Made by a program: the position numbers and the translations under genes | Shown: positions 1 through 7,517 of the stretch, one piece after another | How the letters are laid out: each line of letters opens with the position of its first letter | Numbering within the stretch: the first letter of the stretch is position 1 | Assembly: GCA_002373375.1 (NCBI GenBank) | Contig: DFLE01000012.1 | Location: 31,110 to 52,937, forward strand | Reading direction: 5' to 3' | DNA: 21,828 bases | Source: Prevotellaceae bacterium UBA3627 | Lineage (GTDB): Bacteria > Bacteroidota > Bacteroidia > Bacteroidales > Bacteroidaceae | Notes under the pieces: model-generated | Told to the model about the DNA's origin: nothing | Databases searched by the model: none | The model's input: only the letters and a program-made list of their open reading frames with translations

Positions 1-45
1 TTAACTACTGACTACTTAACTACTGTCTACTTGACTACTTCAGAA
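1..45. repeat. 15-bp tandem repeat, TTAACTACTGACTAC type
   Basis: Bases 1-15 and 16-30 are two copies of a 15-bp unit (TTAACTACTG[A/T]CTAC) with one difference, followed by a decayed third copy from 31. The same unit occurs at 21804-21818 at the far end of the window. It lies downstream of the minus-strand ATP-grasp-like gene. It looks like the simple intergenic repeats common in Prevotella-like genomes; no function is visible. Confidence 0.6.
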
Positions 46-58
46 AGTTGAGTATATT

Positions 59-1135
59 TTAGTTTTCTATCTTCAACTTAAAGTGGTTACCCTCTCTCGC
101 TATGCGCATGGAACCACGCTCACCACGCTCTGAGAGTGTCACGGCAGCCATACCCATAGTCTGACGCAGGTTTATCTCCACACATGGATGTATCTGCGGT
201 TTGTTGCTGTCGTCACGCACTATCATCATGTCAATGCCCACAGGACCGTTGTAGCCACGCAACCTCGCACGCAGTAGCTCGTTGCTGGTAATCTCGTGGT
301 TCAGGCTGTCAAGCGCCTCCTTGGGGACATATTCGCCTAACGCTTCACATATAGCCTTGCGGCTCATCAGCATATTACCCGTATAGGCGCTGCCTGTTGT
401 ATTAAAGAGCGACAGTCCGTTATCTGTCAGCAGTCCGTCACGGCACTGGAACTCCATGGCGAAATCCAGTATCTTAGTCTCCATCACCTCTGCTATGACA
501 AAGCCCTGGCGCTCCAACGTATTACCCACCCACTGCCAGTCAGCCTTTGTGGGGGACTTGGCCGCACATAGCCTGTCATCAGCGTCAGAGAAGAAGCGTA
601 CGCCCCTGCCACTGCAGCTCCACGGTGCTTTCAGCACTATATGATGCCAGCGTGAGAAAAAGGTTTTTACATCTTCTATATTCTCACACACCTGTGAAGA
701 GCCTGCGAGATGCAGCTTGCTATTGATATCCTCAAGCAACTCCACGGCTATACGTCGGTTGCTAAGTTGTCTTACCCTGCTGACGGTCTCGTCATCAGGC
801 AGTTTGTCAGCCGGCACACCAGCCTGCAATAGAGTCTCACGCATTGAAGCATTCCATCCCCACGGACAGAAGATGGCATCATTGCCAGCCACGTCTTTTA
901 TGTCTTCCAAAAGGATGAAACGCACATCGGGCTTCACATTCAGGCATACCTCATCATAGAGTCTGCAAGCTGTATCCACATCATCCACCACGACACAGTC
1001 ACCGTCATCAGCCCACACGGCTGGAAGGAAACCGAGGTCACGCCTCATCTCACGTGTCACACGGGGCATCTCATAGCGTGGCTTGTTCATTGCCATCGCT
1101 ATCTCATGGTCAGGATTGAAGTAGTGAATGTGCAC
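59..1135 (-). CDS. ATP-grasp-like protein of unknown substrate
   Basis: A 358-residue soluble protein with no signal peptide or membrane segment. Two stretches look like ATP-grasp nucleotide-binding and metal-binding elements: VLKAPWSCSGRGVRF around 167-181, where K169 and the Gly/Ser-rich loop would contact ATP, and VGIDMMIV ... HPCVEINLR at 299-324, where E320 and N322 are placed like the Mg-binding pair of the fold. I recognise it as a conserved Bacteroidales protein but cannot name a substrate; an amino-acid or peptide ligase is possible. It starts 53 bases after the ligA stop on the same strand with no clear promoter between, so it may be read from the ligA transcript. The fold assignment is inference from motifs. 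Confidence 0.7.
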   Translation of the reverse strand: MHIHYFNPDHEIAMAMNKPRYEMPRVTREMRRDLGFLPAVWADDGDCVVVDDVDTACRLYDEVCLNVKPDVRFILLEDIKDVAGNDAIFCPWGWNASMRETLLQAGVPADKLPDDETVSRVRQLSNRRIAVELLEDINSKLHLAGSSQVCENIEDVKTFFSRWHHIVLKAPWSCSGRGVRFFSDADDRLCAAKSPTKADWQWVGNTLERQGFVIAEVMETKILDFAMEFQCRDGLLTDNGLSLFNTTGSAYTGNMLMSRKAICEALGEYVPKEALDSLNHEITSNELLRARLRGYNGPVGIDMMIVRDDSNKPQIHPCVEINLRQTMGMAAVTLSERGERGSMRIAREGNHFKLKIEN

Positions 1136-1188
1136 AGTCTATAGTTTACTGTTTATAGTTTATATTATGCGTTTTTGTACGGAGTCAA

Positions 1189-3204
1189 CTATGAATTATG
1201 CATTATCAATTGCAAAAACTCTTCTTCACTCATAATCTGTACACCCAGCTTCTGCGCCTTCTCAAGTTTTGATGGTCCCATATTCTCTCCTGCAAGCACA
1301 AAGGATGTCTTCTTGCTTATAGAGCCTACGTTCTTGCCGCCATTACGCTCTATTATATCTTTGTACTCGTCACGACTGTGATGGGTGAACACTCCACTGA
1401 TGACTATGCTCTTACCCTCAAGGGCTGTACCCATCTGTGACTGCTGTTCCTCGGTAAGGCTCATCTGCAGACCGTAACTGATGAGACGGTCCACTATTTC
1501 TATATTCCTCGTATCATGGAAATACTCCACAATGTTTACGGCTATTATGCCGCCTATGCCGTCAACCTCTGTAAGCTGCTCAACCGTAGCTGTACGCAAT
1601 GCCTCTATGGTCTTGAAATGACGTGCGAGAATCTTTGCAGTCTGCTCACCCACCATACGTATGCCGAGGGCAAAGACCACACGCTCAAACGGCACCTGCT
1701 TTGATGCCTCTATGGCACTGACTATCTTTTGCGCGGAGCGTTCACGATTGCCCTCGTAGTTTAACTGCTCTGGCGTAAGGAGATACAGGTCTGCAATGTT
1801 ATTAATCAGTCCACGCTCAAAGTATGTGTCAACGGTCTCAGGACCAAGACTATCTATATTCATAGCGCGGCGGGAGATGAAATGTTCTATGCGTCCCTTT
1901 ATCTGCGGAGGACAAGCGGTGGCATTAGGACAATAGTGTGCTGCCTCGCCTTCTATACGCCGCAATTCCGCACCACACTCCGGGCAGTGGGTAATAAAGC
2001 GCACAGGTTGTGACTGTGGGTCACGACGACTCTCATCAACACCTACTATCTTTGGTATTATCTCACCTCCTTTCTCTACATACACCCAGTCGCCTTCATG
2101 AAGGTCAAAAGAGCGTATAAAGTCCTCATTGTTAAGTGTGGCACGATGAACACGTGTACCGGCAAGCTGCACCGTCTCCATGTTTGCAACAGGTGTTATG
2201 GCACCGGTACGTCCCACTTGGTATGATATATCAAGCAGACGTGTGCATACGCGCTCTGCCTTGAACTTATAGGCTATAGCCCAGCGTGGACTCTTGGCTG
2301 TGAAGCCCAGATGACGCTGCTGTCGCAGGGAGTTCACCTTCAAGACTATGCCGTCGGTAGCGACAGGCAGGTTCTTGCGTTCCTTGTCCCAATAGTTTAT
2401 GAAGTCAAAAATCTCTTGCAGGGTTGATACTTTCCTCATCCCCTCTGAAATCTTAAAGCCCCAATGACGAGCCTGCTCCAGACTTTCATAGTGGCCTTCC
2501 CCACCCTCTGTCTGCGACAATGTGGGAAGATAATAAAGATATGCATCAAGTCCACGTTCAGCCACCACACGCGAGTCCTGGCTCTTCAACGTGCCGCTGG
2601 CAGCATTACGTGGATTAGCGAATGGCTGCTCGCCTATGTCCTCACGCTCTTGGTTTAGACGATAGAACGACTCCCAAGGCATAAGTATCTCTCCACGTAT
2701 CTCAAACTCTTCCGGCCATCCCAATCCCGGCTGCAGCACAAGAGGTATGGAGCGTATGGTGCGCACATTAGCTGTCACGTCATCACCCTGGACGCCATCG
2801 CCGCGCGTCACAGCCTGAACCAACTGACCATGCTCGTATGTCAACGAAATTGACAATCCGTCATATTTCATCTCACAACACACCTCAAAAGGCTCACCCT
2901 CCAAACCACGGCTCACCTGGTTATACCATTCTGTCACATCCTGCTCATTATATGTATTGGCAAGTGATAACATTGGATATTTATGACGTACCTGACGAAA
3001 CTCCTTTGTGATATCACTACCCACACGCATAGTGGGAGAGTTGGGGTCATACAGCTCGGGATGCAAAGCCTCAAGTTCTTGCAGCTCATGCATCATTAGG
3101 TCAAACTCTTGGTCAGATATTATGGGATTGTTCTCTACGTAGTAGCGATGATTATGTTCATGCAACTGCTGACGCAGTGTCACAATACGTGATGTCTCGT
3201 TCAT
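1189..3204 (-). CDS. ligA: NAD-dependent DNA ligase LigA
   Basis: Seals nicks in duplex DNA using NAD+ during replication and repair. The 671-residue protein has the full bacterial layout: an N-terminal Ia domain with the HRYY and SDQEFD motifs, the adenylation site EMKYDG with catalytic lysine K113, an OB fold, a four-cysteine zinc finger (CPECG ... CPNATACPP), helix-hairpin-helix repeats, and a C-terminal BRCT domain (GKSIVISGVF onward). The open frame extends 8 codons upstream to a TTG at 3228, but a TAAATTTG -7 element covers that TTG, so the ATG at 3204 (MNETSRIVTL) is the credible start. The gene is divergent from trmD and probably cotranscribed with the ATP-grasp-like gene behind it. 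Family certain. Confidence 0.97.
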   Translation of the reverse strand: MNETSRIVTLRQQLHEHNHRYYVENNPIISDQEFDLMMHELQELEALHPELYDPNSPTMRVGSDITKEFRQVRHKYPMLSLANTYNEQDVTEWYNQVSRGLEGEPFEVCCEMKYDGLSISLTYEHGQLVQAVTRGDGVQGDDVTANVRTIRSIPLVLQPGLGWPEEFEIRGEILMPWESFYRLNQEREDIGEQPFANPRNAASGTLKSQDSRVVAERGLDAYLYYLPTLSQTEGGEGHYESLEQARHWGFKISEGMRKVSTLQEIFDFINYWDKERKNLPVATDGIVLKVNSLRQQRHLGFTAKSPRWAIAYKFKAERVCTRLLDISYQVGRTGAITPVANMETVQLAGTRVHRATLNNEDFIRSFDLHEGDWVYVEKGGEIIPKIVGVDESRRDPQSQPVRFITHCPECGAELRRIEGEAAHYCPNATACPPQIKGRIEHFISRRAMNIDSLGPETVDTYFERGLINNIADLYLLTPEQLNYEGNRERSAQKIVSAIEASKQVPFERVVFALGIRMVGEQTAKILARHFKTIEALRTATVEQLTEVDGIGGIIAVNIVEYFHDTRNIEIVDRLISYGLQMSLTEEQQSQMGTALEGKSIVISGVFTHHSRDEYKDIIERNGGKNVGSISKKTSFVLAGENMGPSKLEKAQKLGVQIMSEEEFLQLIMHNS

Positions 3205-3225
3205 ATAAATAAAATTGTTATATTG

Positions 3226-3233
3226 CAAATTTA
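3226..3233 (-). promoter_or_regulatory. ligA promoter, -7 element
   Basis: On the minus strand this reads TAAATTTG, matching the Bacteroidota -7 consensus TAnnTTTG. It sits about 22 bases before the ATG at 3204, which implies a very short leader. A clear -33 TTTG was not found upstream, where an A/T-rich tract lies. Its position rules out the TTG at 3228 as the start of ligA. Confidence 0.6.
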
Positions 3234-3276
3234 ATAAAAAAAAGGCTAATAGAGCATTTTTTTCAATAAAAAAGCG

Positions 3277-3284
3277 TACCTTTG
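3277..3284 (+). promoter_or_regulatory. trmD-comEC promoter, -7 element
   Basis: TACCTTTG matches the Bacteroidota -7 consensus exactly. Transcription would begin near 3289-3292, at the upstream ATG (3292) but ahead of the ATG at 3310, which favours 3310 as the trmD start. A T-rich tract around 3257-3263 stands where the -33 box should be. The element is back to back with the ligA promoter about 45 bases away. Confidence 0.65.
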
Positions 3285-3309
3285 CACTTGAATGCTACAA
3301 AATTACCCT

Positions 3310-3990
3310 ATGCGAATAGACATCATAACAGTATTGCCGGATATGTTGCGTGGTTTCTTCGACGAATCCATCATGGCGCGCGCACAGAAAAAAGGCTTGG
3401 CAGAGATACATTTGCATAATCTGCGTGACTATACTCTTGACAAATGGAAACGTGTGGATGACTATCCATACGGAGGCTTTGCGGGCATGGTGATGCAGTG
3501 TGAGCCAATAGACCGTTGTATCACTGCCTTGAAATCAGAGCGTGACTATGACGAAGTGATATACACATCGCCAGACGGTGAGAAATTTGACCAGCACATA
3601 GCCAATGACCTGTCTATGATGGGTAATATCATTATATTATGCGGCCACTACAAAGGCATTGACCAGCGCATACGTGACCATCTCATTACACGCGAGATAA
3701 GCATAGGTGACTTTGTTCTTACTGGTGGCGAACTGGCGGCGGCTGTAATGGCTGACGCCATAGTACGAATAATACCTGGCGTAATCGGTGATGAGCAGAG
3801 TGCTTTGTCAGACTGTTTCCAAGATGACTTGTTGTCAGCACCCGTATATACGCGTCCTGCGGAATATAAGGGATGGCGTGTGCCCGATGTGCTTTTATCA
3901 GGTCATGAGGCTAAGATAAAGGAATGGGAAATGGAGCAGGCTATGGAGCGTACACAGCGTTTGCGCCCTGACCTTCTGAAAAAATTATAA
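3310..3990 (+). CDS. trmD: tRNA (guanine37-N1)-methyltransferase TrmD
   Basis: Methylates G37 of tRNAs next to the anticodon using S-adenosylmethionine and so prevents +1 frameshifting. The 226-residue product starts MRIDIITVLPDML, as TrmD proteins do, and carries the trefoil-knot SAM-binding segments LCGHYKGIDQRI and EISIGDFVLTGGELA, followed by the C-terminal WRVPDVLLSGHEAKIKEW tRNA-binding helix region. An in-frame ATG at 3292 would add six residues but lies at the predicted transcription start, so 3310 is preferred. The usual GGGPGM loop is YGGFAGM here, a small departure. The comEC-like gene follows after 20 bases, probably in the same operon. Confidence 0.96.
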   Translation: MRIDIITVLPDMLRGFFDESIMARAQKKGLAEIHLHNLRDYTLDKWKRVDDYPYGGFAGMVMQCEPIDRCITALKSERDYDEVIYTSPDGEKFDQHIANDLSMMGNIIILCGHYKGIDQRIRDHLITREISIGDFVLTGGELAAAVMADAIVRIIPGVIGDEQSALSDCFQDDLLSAPVYTRPAEYKGWRVPDVLLSGHEAKIKEWEMEQAMERTQRLRPDLLKKL

Positions 3991-4010
3991 AAAAGCCATC
4001 ATCTTAATAT

Positions 4011-5270
4011 ATGAAACTGCCTCCCCTGCTATCTTTGTGTATTGTTCTTATAACAGGCATTGCTATTGGAGGCAGCATTTCCTCCCTGGATTGTATTCAA
4101 CCATATAATACCAGTGTGTCAGCAGTATCCGGCCTTTCGGTACTTGTCGCCTTGGTTTTTGCAACCACAATGCGGCATTATGAAAGAGTCGCGACTATAT
4201 TGTTATTCATTGCAGTATTTGCGCTTGGGGTTTTCTTGATAAAGACAGAACACCACAAGTACTCCCTGCCTTTTGAAAGGAATATCGAGGAATACATGAC
4301 GGAGAAACGCGCTGCACTTACAGATATTCTCCATACACAAGGAATAGAAGGTGACGAGTATGCCGTGGTGTCTGCCATGACACTTGGAGAACGCCACAAT
4401 ATCAGCAAAGACCTGCGCGAGAAATACAGTATAAGCGGTGCTGCACACGTCTTTGCCTTGTCCGGAATGCACCTCGGAATAATCTACATGTTGCTCACCC
4501 TGCTGTTTCCACAACGTCTGTTATTTTTATATGGCAGATGGCGGCTGGCTATTGCATGGATTACGGCATTAATACAGATTATGACCTTATGGGCATACGT
4601 GATGCTTGTGGGGAGCCATCCTTCCATCATAAGGGCAGCTGTAATGTTAACGATATATACAGTGACACGACAGATGTCACGTAAGCCAGACGGGATGAGC
4701 GTACTGGTGTTCACCTTGGCACTATTGCTGATATTGTGGCCTGACTGGTTATTTGACGTAGGATTTCAGATGTCATTTATGGCGGTAGGATGTATTATAG
4801 CACTATATCCGCCGCTGAACAACATATTGACAGAGATACTGCCCCACAGATGGTATAACGTAGTTCCCCGCCTGTTGATACAGACAATGTTACTTTCTAC
4901 ATGTGCACAGATAGGCGTAGCCCCGCTTATTGCTCTGTATTTCCACAGATTCTCTACTTATTTCCTGCTTACAAACCTGCCTATATCGCTACTTGTTTCA
5001 TGCATAATCTATACAGCGGTATTATTGTTTATATGCGGCTCTTTCCTTATCACAGGTATTACAACACTTGCGGCACAGCTGCTATCCTTCCTTACAAGGA
5101 TATTGAACAACTATGTATCATGGATAACATCATTACCACATGCCTCTATTGATGATATCTACATAACAAAAGCACAGACTCTCATCATATATGTGATGAC
5201 AGCCTGTGCCTGTTTGATTGTTTACCACCTCATCCATGGCCTGCGACGCAGGTTAAATGAAGTGGGTTAA
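4011..5270 (+). CDS. ComEC/Rec2-type membrane channel, short form
   Basis: A 419-residue polytopic membrane protein with the Competence domain (ComEC/Rec2), whose relatives carry single-stranded DNA across the inner membrane during natural transformation. The signature HVFALSGMHLGIIYMLLTLLF is near 146-165, after a short N-terminal part with two to three membrane segments; many hydrophobic helices follow to the C terminus. Classical ComEC is about 700-800 residues and ends in a metallo-beta-lactamase-like nuclease domain; no such domain is present here, and the frame closes cleanly at TAA with another gene starting its stop 10 bases later on the opposite strand. It is 20 bases after trmD. Whether this cell is competent cannot be told from here. 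Confidence 0.85.
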   Translation: MKLPPLLSLCIVLITGIAIGGSISSLDCIQPYNTSVSAVSGLSVLVALVFATTMRHYERVATILLFIAVFALGVFLIKTEHHKYSLPFERNIEEYMTEKRAALTDILHTQGIEGDEYAVVSAMTLGERHNISKDLREKYSISGAAHVFALSGMHLGIIYMLLTLLFPQRLLFLYGRWRLAIAWITALIQIMTLWAYVMLVGSHPSIIRAAVMLTIYTVTRQMSRKPDGMSVLVFTLALLLILWPDWLFDVGFQMSFMAVGCIIALYPPLNNILTEILPHRWYNVVPRLLIQTMLLSTCAQIGVAPLIALYFHRFSTYFLLTNLPISLLVSCIIYTAVLLFICGSFLITGITTLAAQLLSFLTRILNNYVSWITSLPHASIDDIYITKAQTLIIYVMTACACLIVYHLIHGLRRRLNEVG

Positions 5271-5280
5271 TACTTCCTGT

Positions 5281-7428
5281 TTATTCTTCCTCTGTATGCT
5301 CAGATATGAGTTGCTGCTGCAAGTCATTAGGCATCAACTCATACGAAGCGAACTTAGTGGTAAACGATGCTCTGCCGCCTGTCAAGCTTGACAATGCGAT
5401 AGAGTAGTTACTCAGTTCCTTGAGAGGTATCTTGGCCTGTAACTTCTGATAGCCGTTCTCCATATCCATACCCATGATAAGCGCACGACGACCTTGCAAA
5501 TCACTCATCACATCACCGGTAAGGTCTGCAGGGACATACACCTCAAGGTCATATATCGGCTCCAAAATCTTTGGAGCGGCAGCCTTAAATGCCTCACTGA
5601 AAGCGTTACGCGCAGCAAGCATGAATGACAACTCGTTAGAGTCAACCGGGTGCATCTTGCCATCATACACTATTACACGCACATCGCGGGCGTATGAACC
5701 TGTTAGCGGTCCACGCTCCATCTTCTCCATCACGCCTTTCAATATGGCTGGCATGAAACGTGCGTCAATGGCACCACCTACCACGGTATTTATAAAGACG
5801 AGCTTACCACCCCACTCCAGGTCTATCTCCTCACGGCTCTTGATATTCATCTTTGTCTCTACGCCGTTCACCTTGTAGGTAACAGGATCTGGCATTCCGT
5901 CAGCATAAGGCTCCACAATAAGATGAACCTCACCAAACTGTCCGGCTCCACCAGACTGCTTCTTGTGACGATACTCTGCCTGAGCACTCTTTGTGATTGT
6001 CTCACGGTATGGGATTCGCGGCTCAGAGTACTCTACCTGTATCTTGTCTATATTCTCCAATCTCCACTTCAGAGTACGCAGATGGAATTCTCCCTGTCCA
6101 CGCACGATAGTCTGGCGCAGCTCTTTTGACTGCTCCACTATCCATGTCGGGTCTTCCTGACGCATACGGGTAAGAGCTGTCATCATCTTTTCTGTGTCAG
6201 CCTCCTTAACTGCCTTGATGGCACGCGAATACTTTGGATTAGGATATTTTATAAAGTCAAAACGGTTGTCACAATCCTTTCCATTCAATGTGTTACCTGT
6301 CTTAACATCCTTCAGTTTCACAGTGCAACCTATGTCTCCTGCCACCATTTGGTCAACCGGCATACGATTGGCTCCTGCTGCACAGAATATCTGTCCCAAG
6401 CGTTCCTTTGAGCCACGGTCAGCGTTTGTCAAGTCATCACCAGGCTTAACGCTGCCGCTCATAACCTTGAAGTACTGCACCTCACCGATATGAGGCTCCA
6501 CTCCTGTCTTGAAGAAATACAGAGACTCTGGACCATTAGCATCAATAGCTATCTCTTCTCCACGAGTATTATGCACCTTAGGCATCTCATCAACATGAGG
6601 AACAACATTACCAAGGAACTCCATCAATCGGCGTACACCCATGTCTTTTCCTGCGCATACGCAGAATACTGGGAATATAGAGCGTGTAACGAGGCCCTTA
6701 CGTATGCCCTCACGCAACTCATCCTCGCTAAGTGCCTCCGTCTCAAAGAACTTCTCCATCAGTCCCTCATCATTCTCAGCTGCAGCCTCTACGAGTGCTT
6801 TATGCATCTCCATGGCTTTCTCCTTCTCGCTCTCCGGGATATCCTCTATTGTAGGAGCACCACCGCCGGGAGCCCAAGAATACTTCTTCATCAACAGTAC
6901 ATCTATGAGGGAATTAAAGTCTGGTCCCTCATTCAGAGGATACTGGATAGGTACTACCTTTGAACCATAAATCTCTTGCAGGCGCTCCAAAGAGCTGTTG
7001 AAATCACACTTCTCTGCATCAAGCTGGTTTACCAAGAAGATAACCGGCTTCTTCAATTTCTCCGTATAGCGGAAGTGATTCTGTGTACCTACCTCCGGAC
7101 CATACTGTCCGTTGATGAGCAGCACAGCGGTATCTGTAACCTCAAGTGCAGTCAGCGCAGCACCCACGAAATCATCAGAACCAGGGCAGTCTATTATATT
7201 AAGTTTCTTATTATTCCATTCTACATGATAGACAGTGGAGAATACCGAGTAACCATATTCCTGTTCTACAGGGAAGTAGTCAGAAACAGTATTTTTCTGC
7301 GTTATTCTGCCACGCCGGCTGATAATACCAGCCTCAAACAGTAATGATTCGGTAAGAGTGGTCTTACCCGACCCATCGTTGCCCAAGAGGGCAATGTTTT
7401 TAATCTCATTAGTCTGATATACTTTCAT
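5281..7428 (-). CDS. EF-G paralogue (EF-G2-like) with degenerate GTPase motifs
   Basis: A 715-residue translation factor of the EF-G family with all domains: G domain, domain II near 300-390, domain IV around the RDVRVIVYDGKMHPVDSNE stretch, and a C-terminal domain V. The P-loop GNDGSGKT (16-23) is present, but switch I lacks the RGIT signature (EQEYGYS instead), the G3 motif is DCPGS (80-84) rather than DTPGH, so the catalytic histidine is replaced by S84, and G4 is NQLD (134-137) instead of NKxD. Bacteroides thetaiotaomicron has a second EF-G, reported to support translation without GTP hydrolysis during carbon starvation; this gene is probably its counterpart. It has its own promoter and a 50-base leader. 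It is not the housekeeping fusA, which normally lies in the str operon. Confidence 0.88.
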   Translation of the reverse strand: MKVYQTNEIKNIALLGNDGSGKTTLTESLLFEAGIISRRGRITQKNTVSDYFPVEQEYGYSVFSTVYHVEWNNKKLNIIDCPGSDDFVGAALTALEVTDTAVLLINGQYGPEVGTQNHFRYTEKLKKPVIFLVNQLDAEKCDFNSSLERLQEIYGSKVVPIQYPLNEGPDFNSLIDVLLMKKYSWAPGGGAPTIEDIPESEKEKAMEMHKALVEAAAENDEGLMEKFFETEALSEDELREGIRKGLVTRSIFPVFCVCAGKDMGVRRLMEFLGNVVPHVDEMPKVHNTRGEEIAIDANGPESLYFFKTGVEPHIGEVQYFKVMSGSVKPGDDLTNADRGSKERLGQIFCAAGANRMPVDQMVAGDIGCTVKLKDVKTGNTLNGKDCDNRFDFIKYPNPKYSRAIKAVKEADTEKMMTALTRMRQEDPTWIVEQSKELRQTIVRGQGEFHLRTLKWRLENIDKIQVEYSEPRIPYRETITKSAQAEYRHKKQSGGAGQFGEVHLIVEPYADGMPDPVTYKVNGVETKMNIKSREEIDLEWGGKLVFINTVVGGAIDARFMPAILKGVMEKMERGPLTGSYARDVRVIVYDGKMHPVDSNELSFMLAARNAFSEAFKAAAPKILEPIYDLEVYVPADLTGDVMSDLQGRRALIMGMDMENGYQKLQAKIPLKELSNYSIALSSLTGGRASFTTKFASYELMPNDLQQQLISEHTEEE

Positions 7429-7480
7429 AGTATTTCGGTTTTAGTGAAATATTGTTTAGTTATAGGTTATTTAGTTATTC

Positions 7481-7511
7481 CAAAAGTACAAAGTTTTTCT
7501 TACAAATCAAT
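7481..7511 (-). promoter_or_regulatory. Promoter of the EF-G2-like gene
   Basis: Read on the minus strand, ATTG (7508-7511) is followed after 19 bases by TACTTTTG (7481-7488), a good Bacteroidota -33/-7 pair. It lies just after the TPR gene's stop (7518), showing that the EF-G2-like gene can be transcribed separately from the maf operon. The leader to the ATG at 7428 is about 45-50 bases and contains a repeated TTTAGTTAT motif. Confidence 0.65.
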
Positions 7512-7517
7512 ACTTTT

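Noticed and set aside
5271..5280. Bidirectional terminator between the comEC-like and EF-G2-like genes
   Set aside because: Only 10 bases separate the two stop codons and no hairpin was found there.
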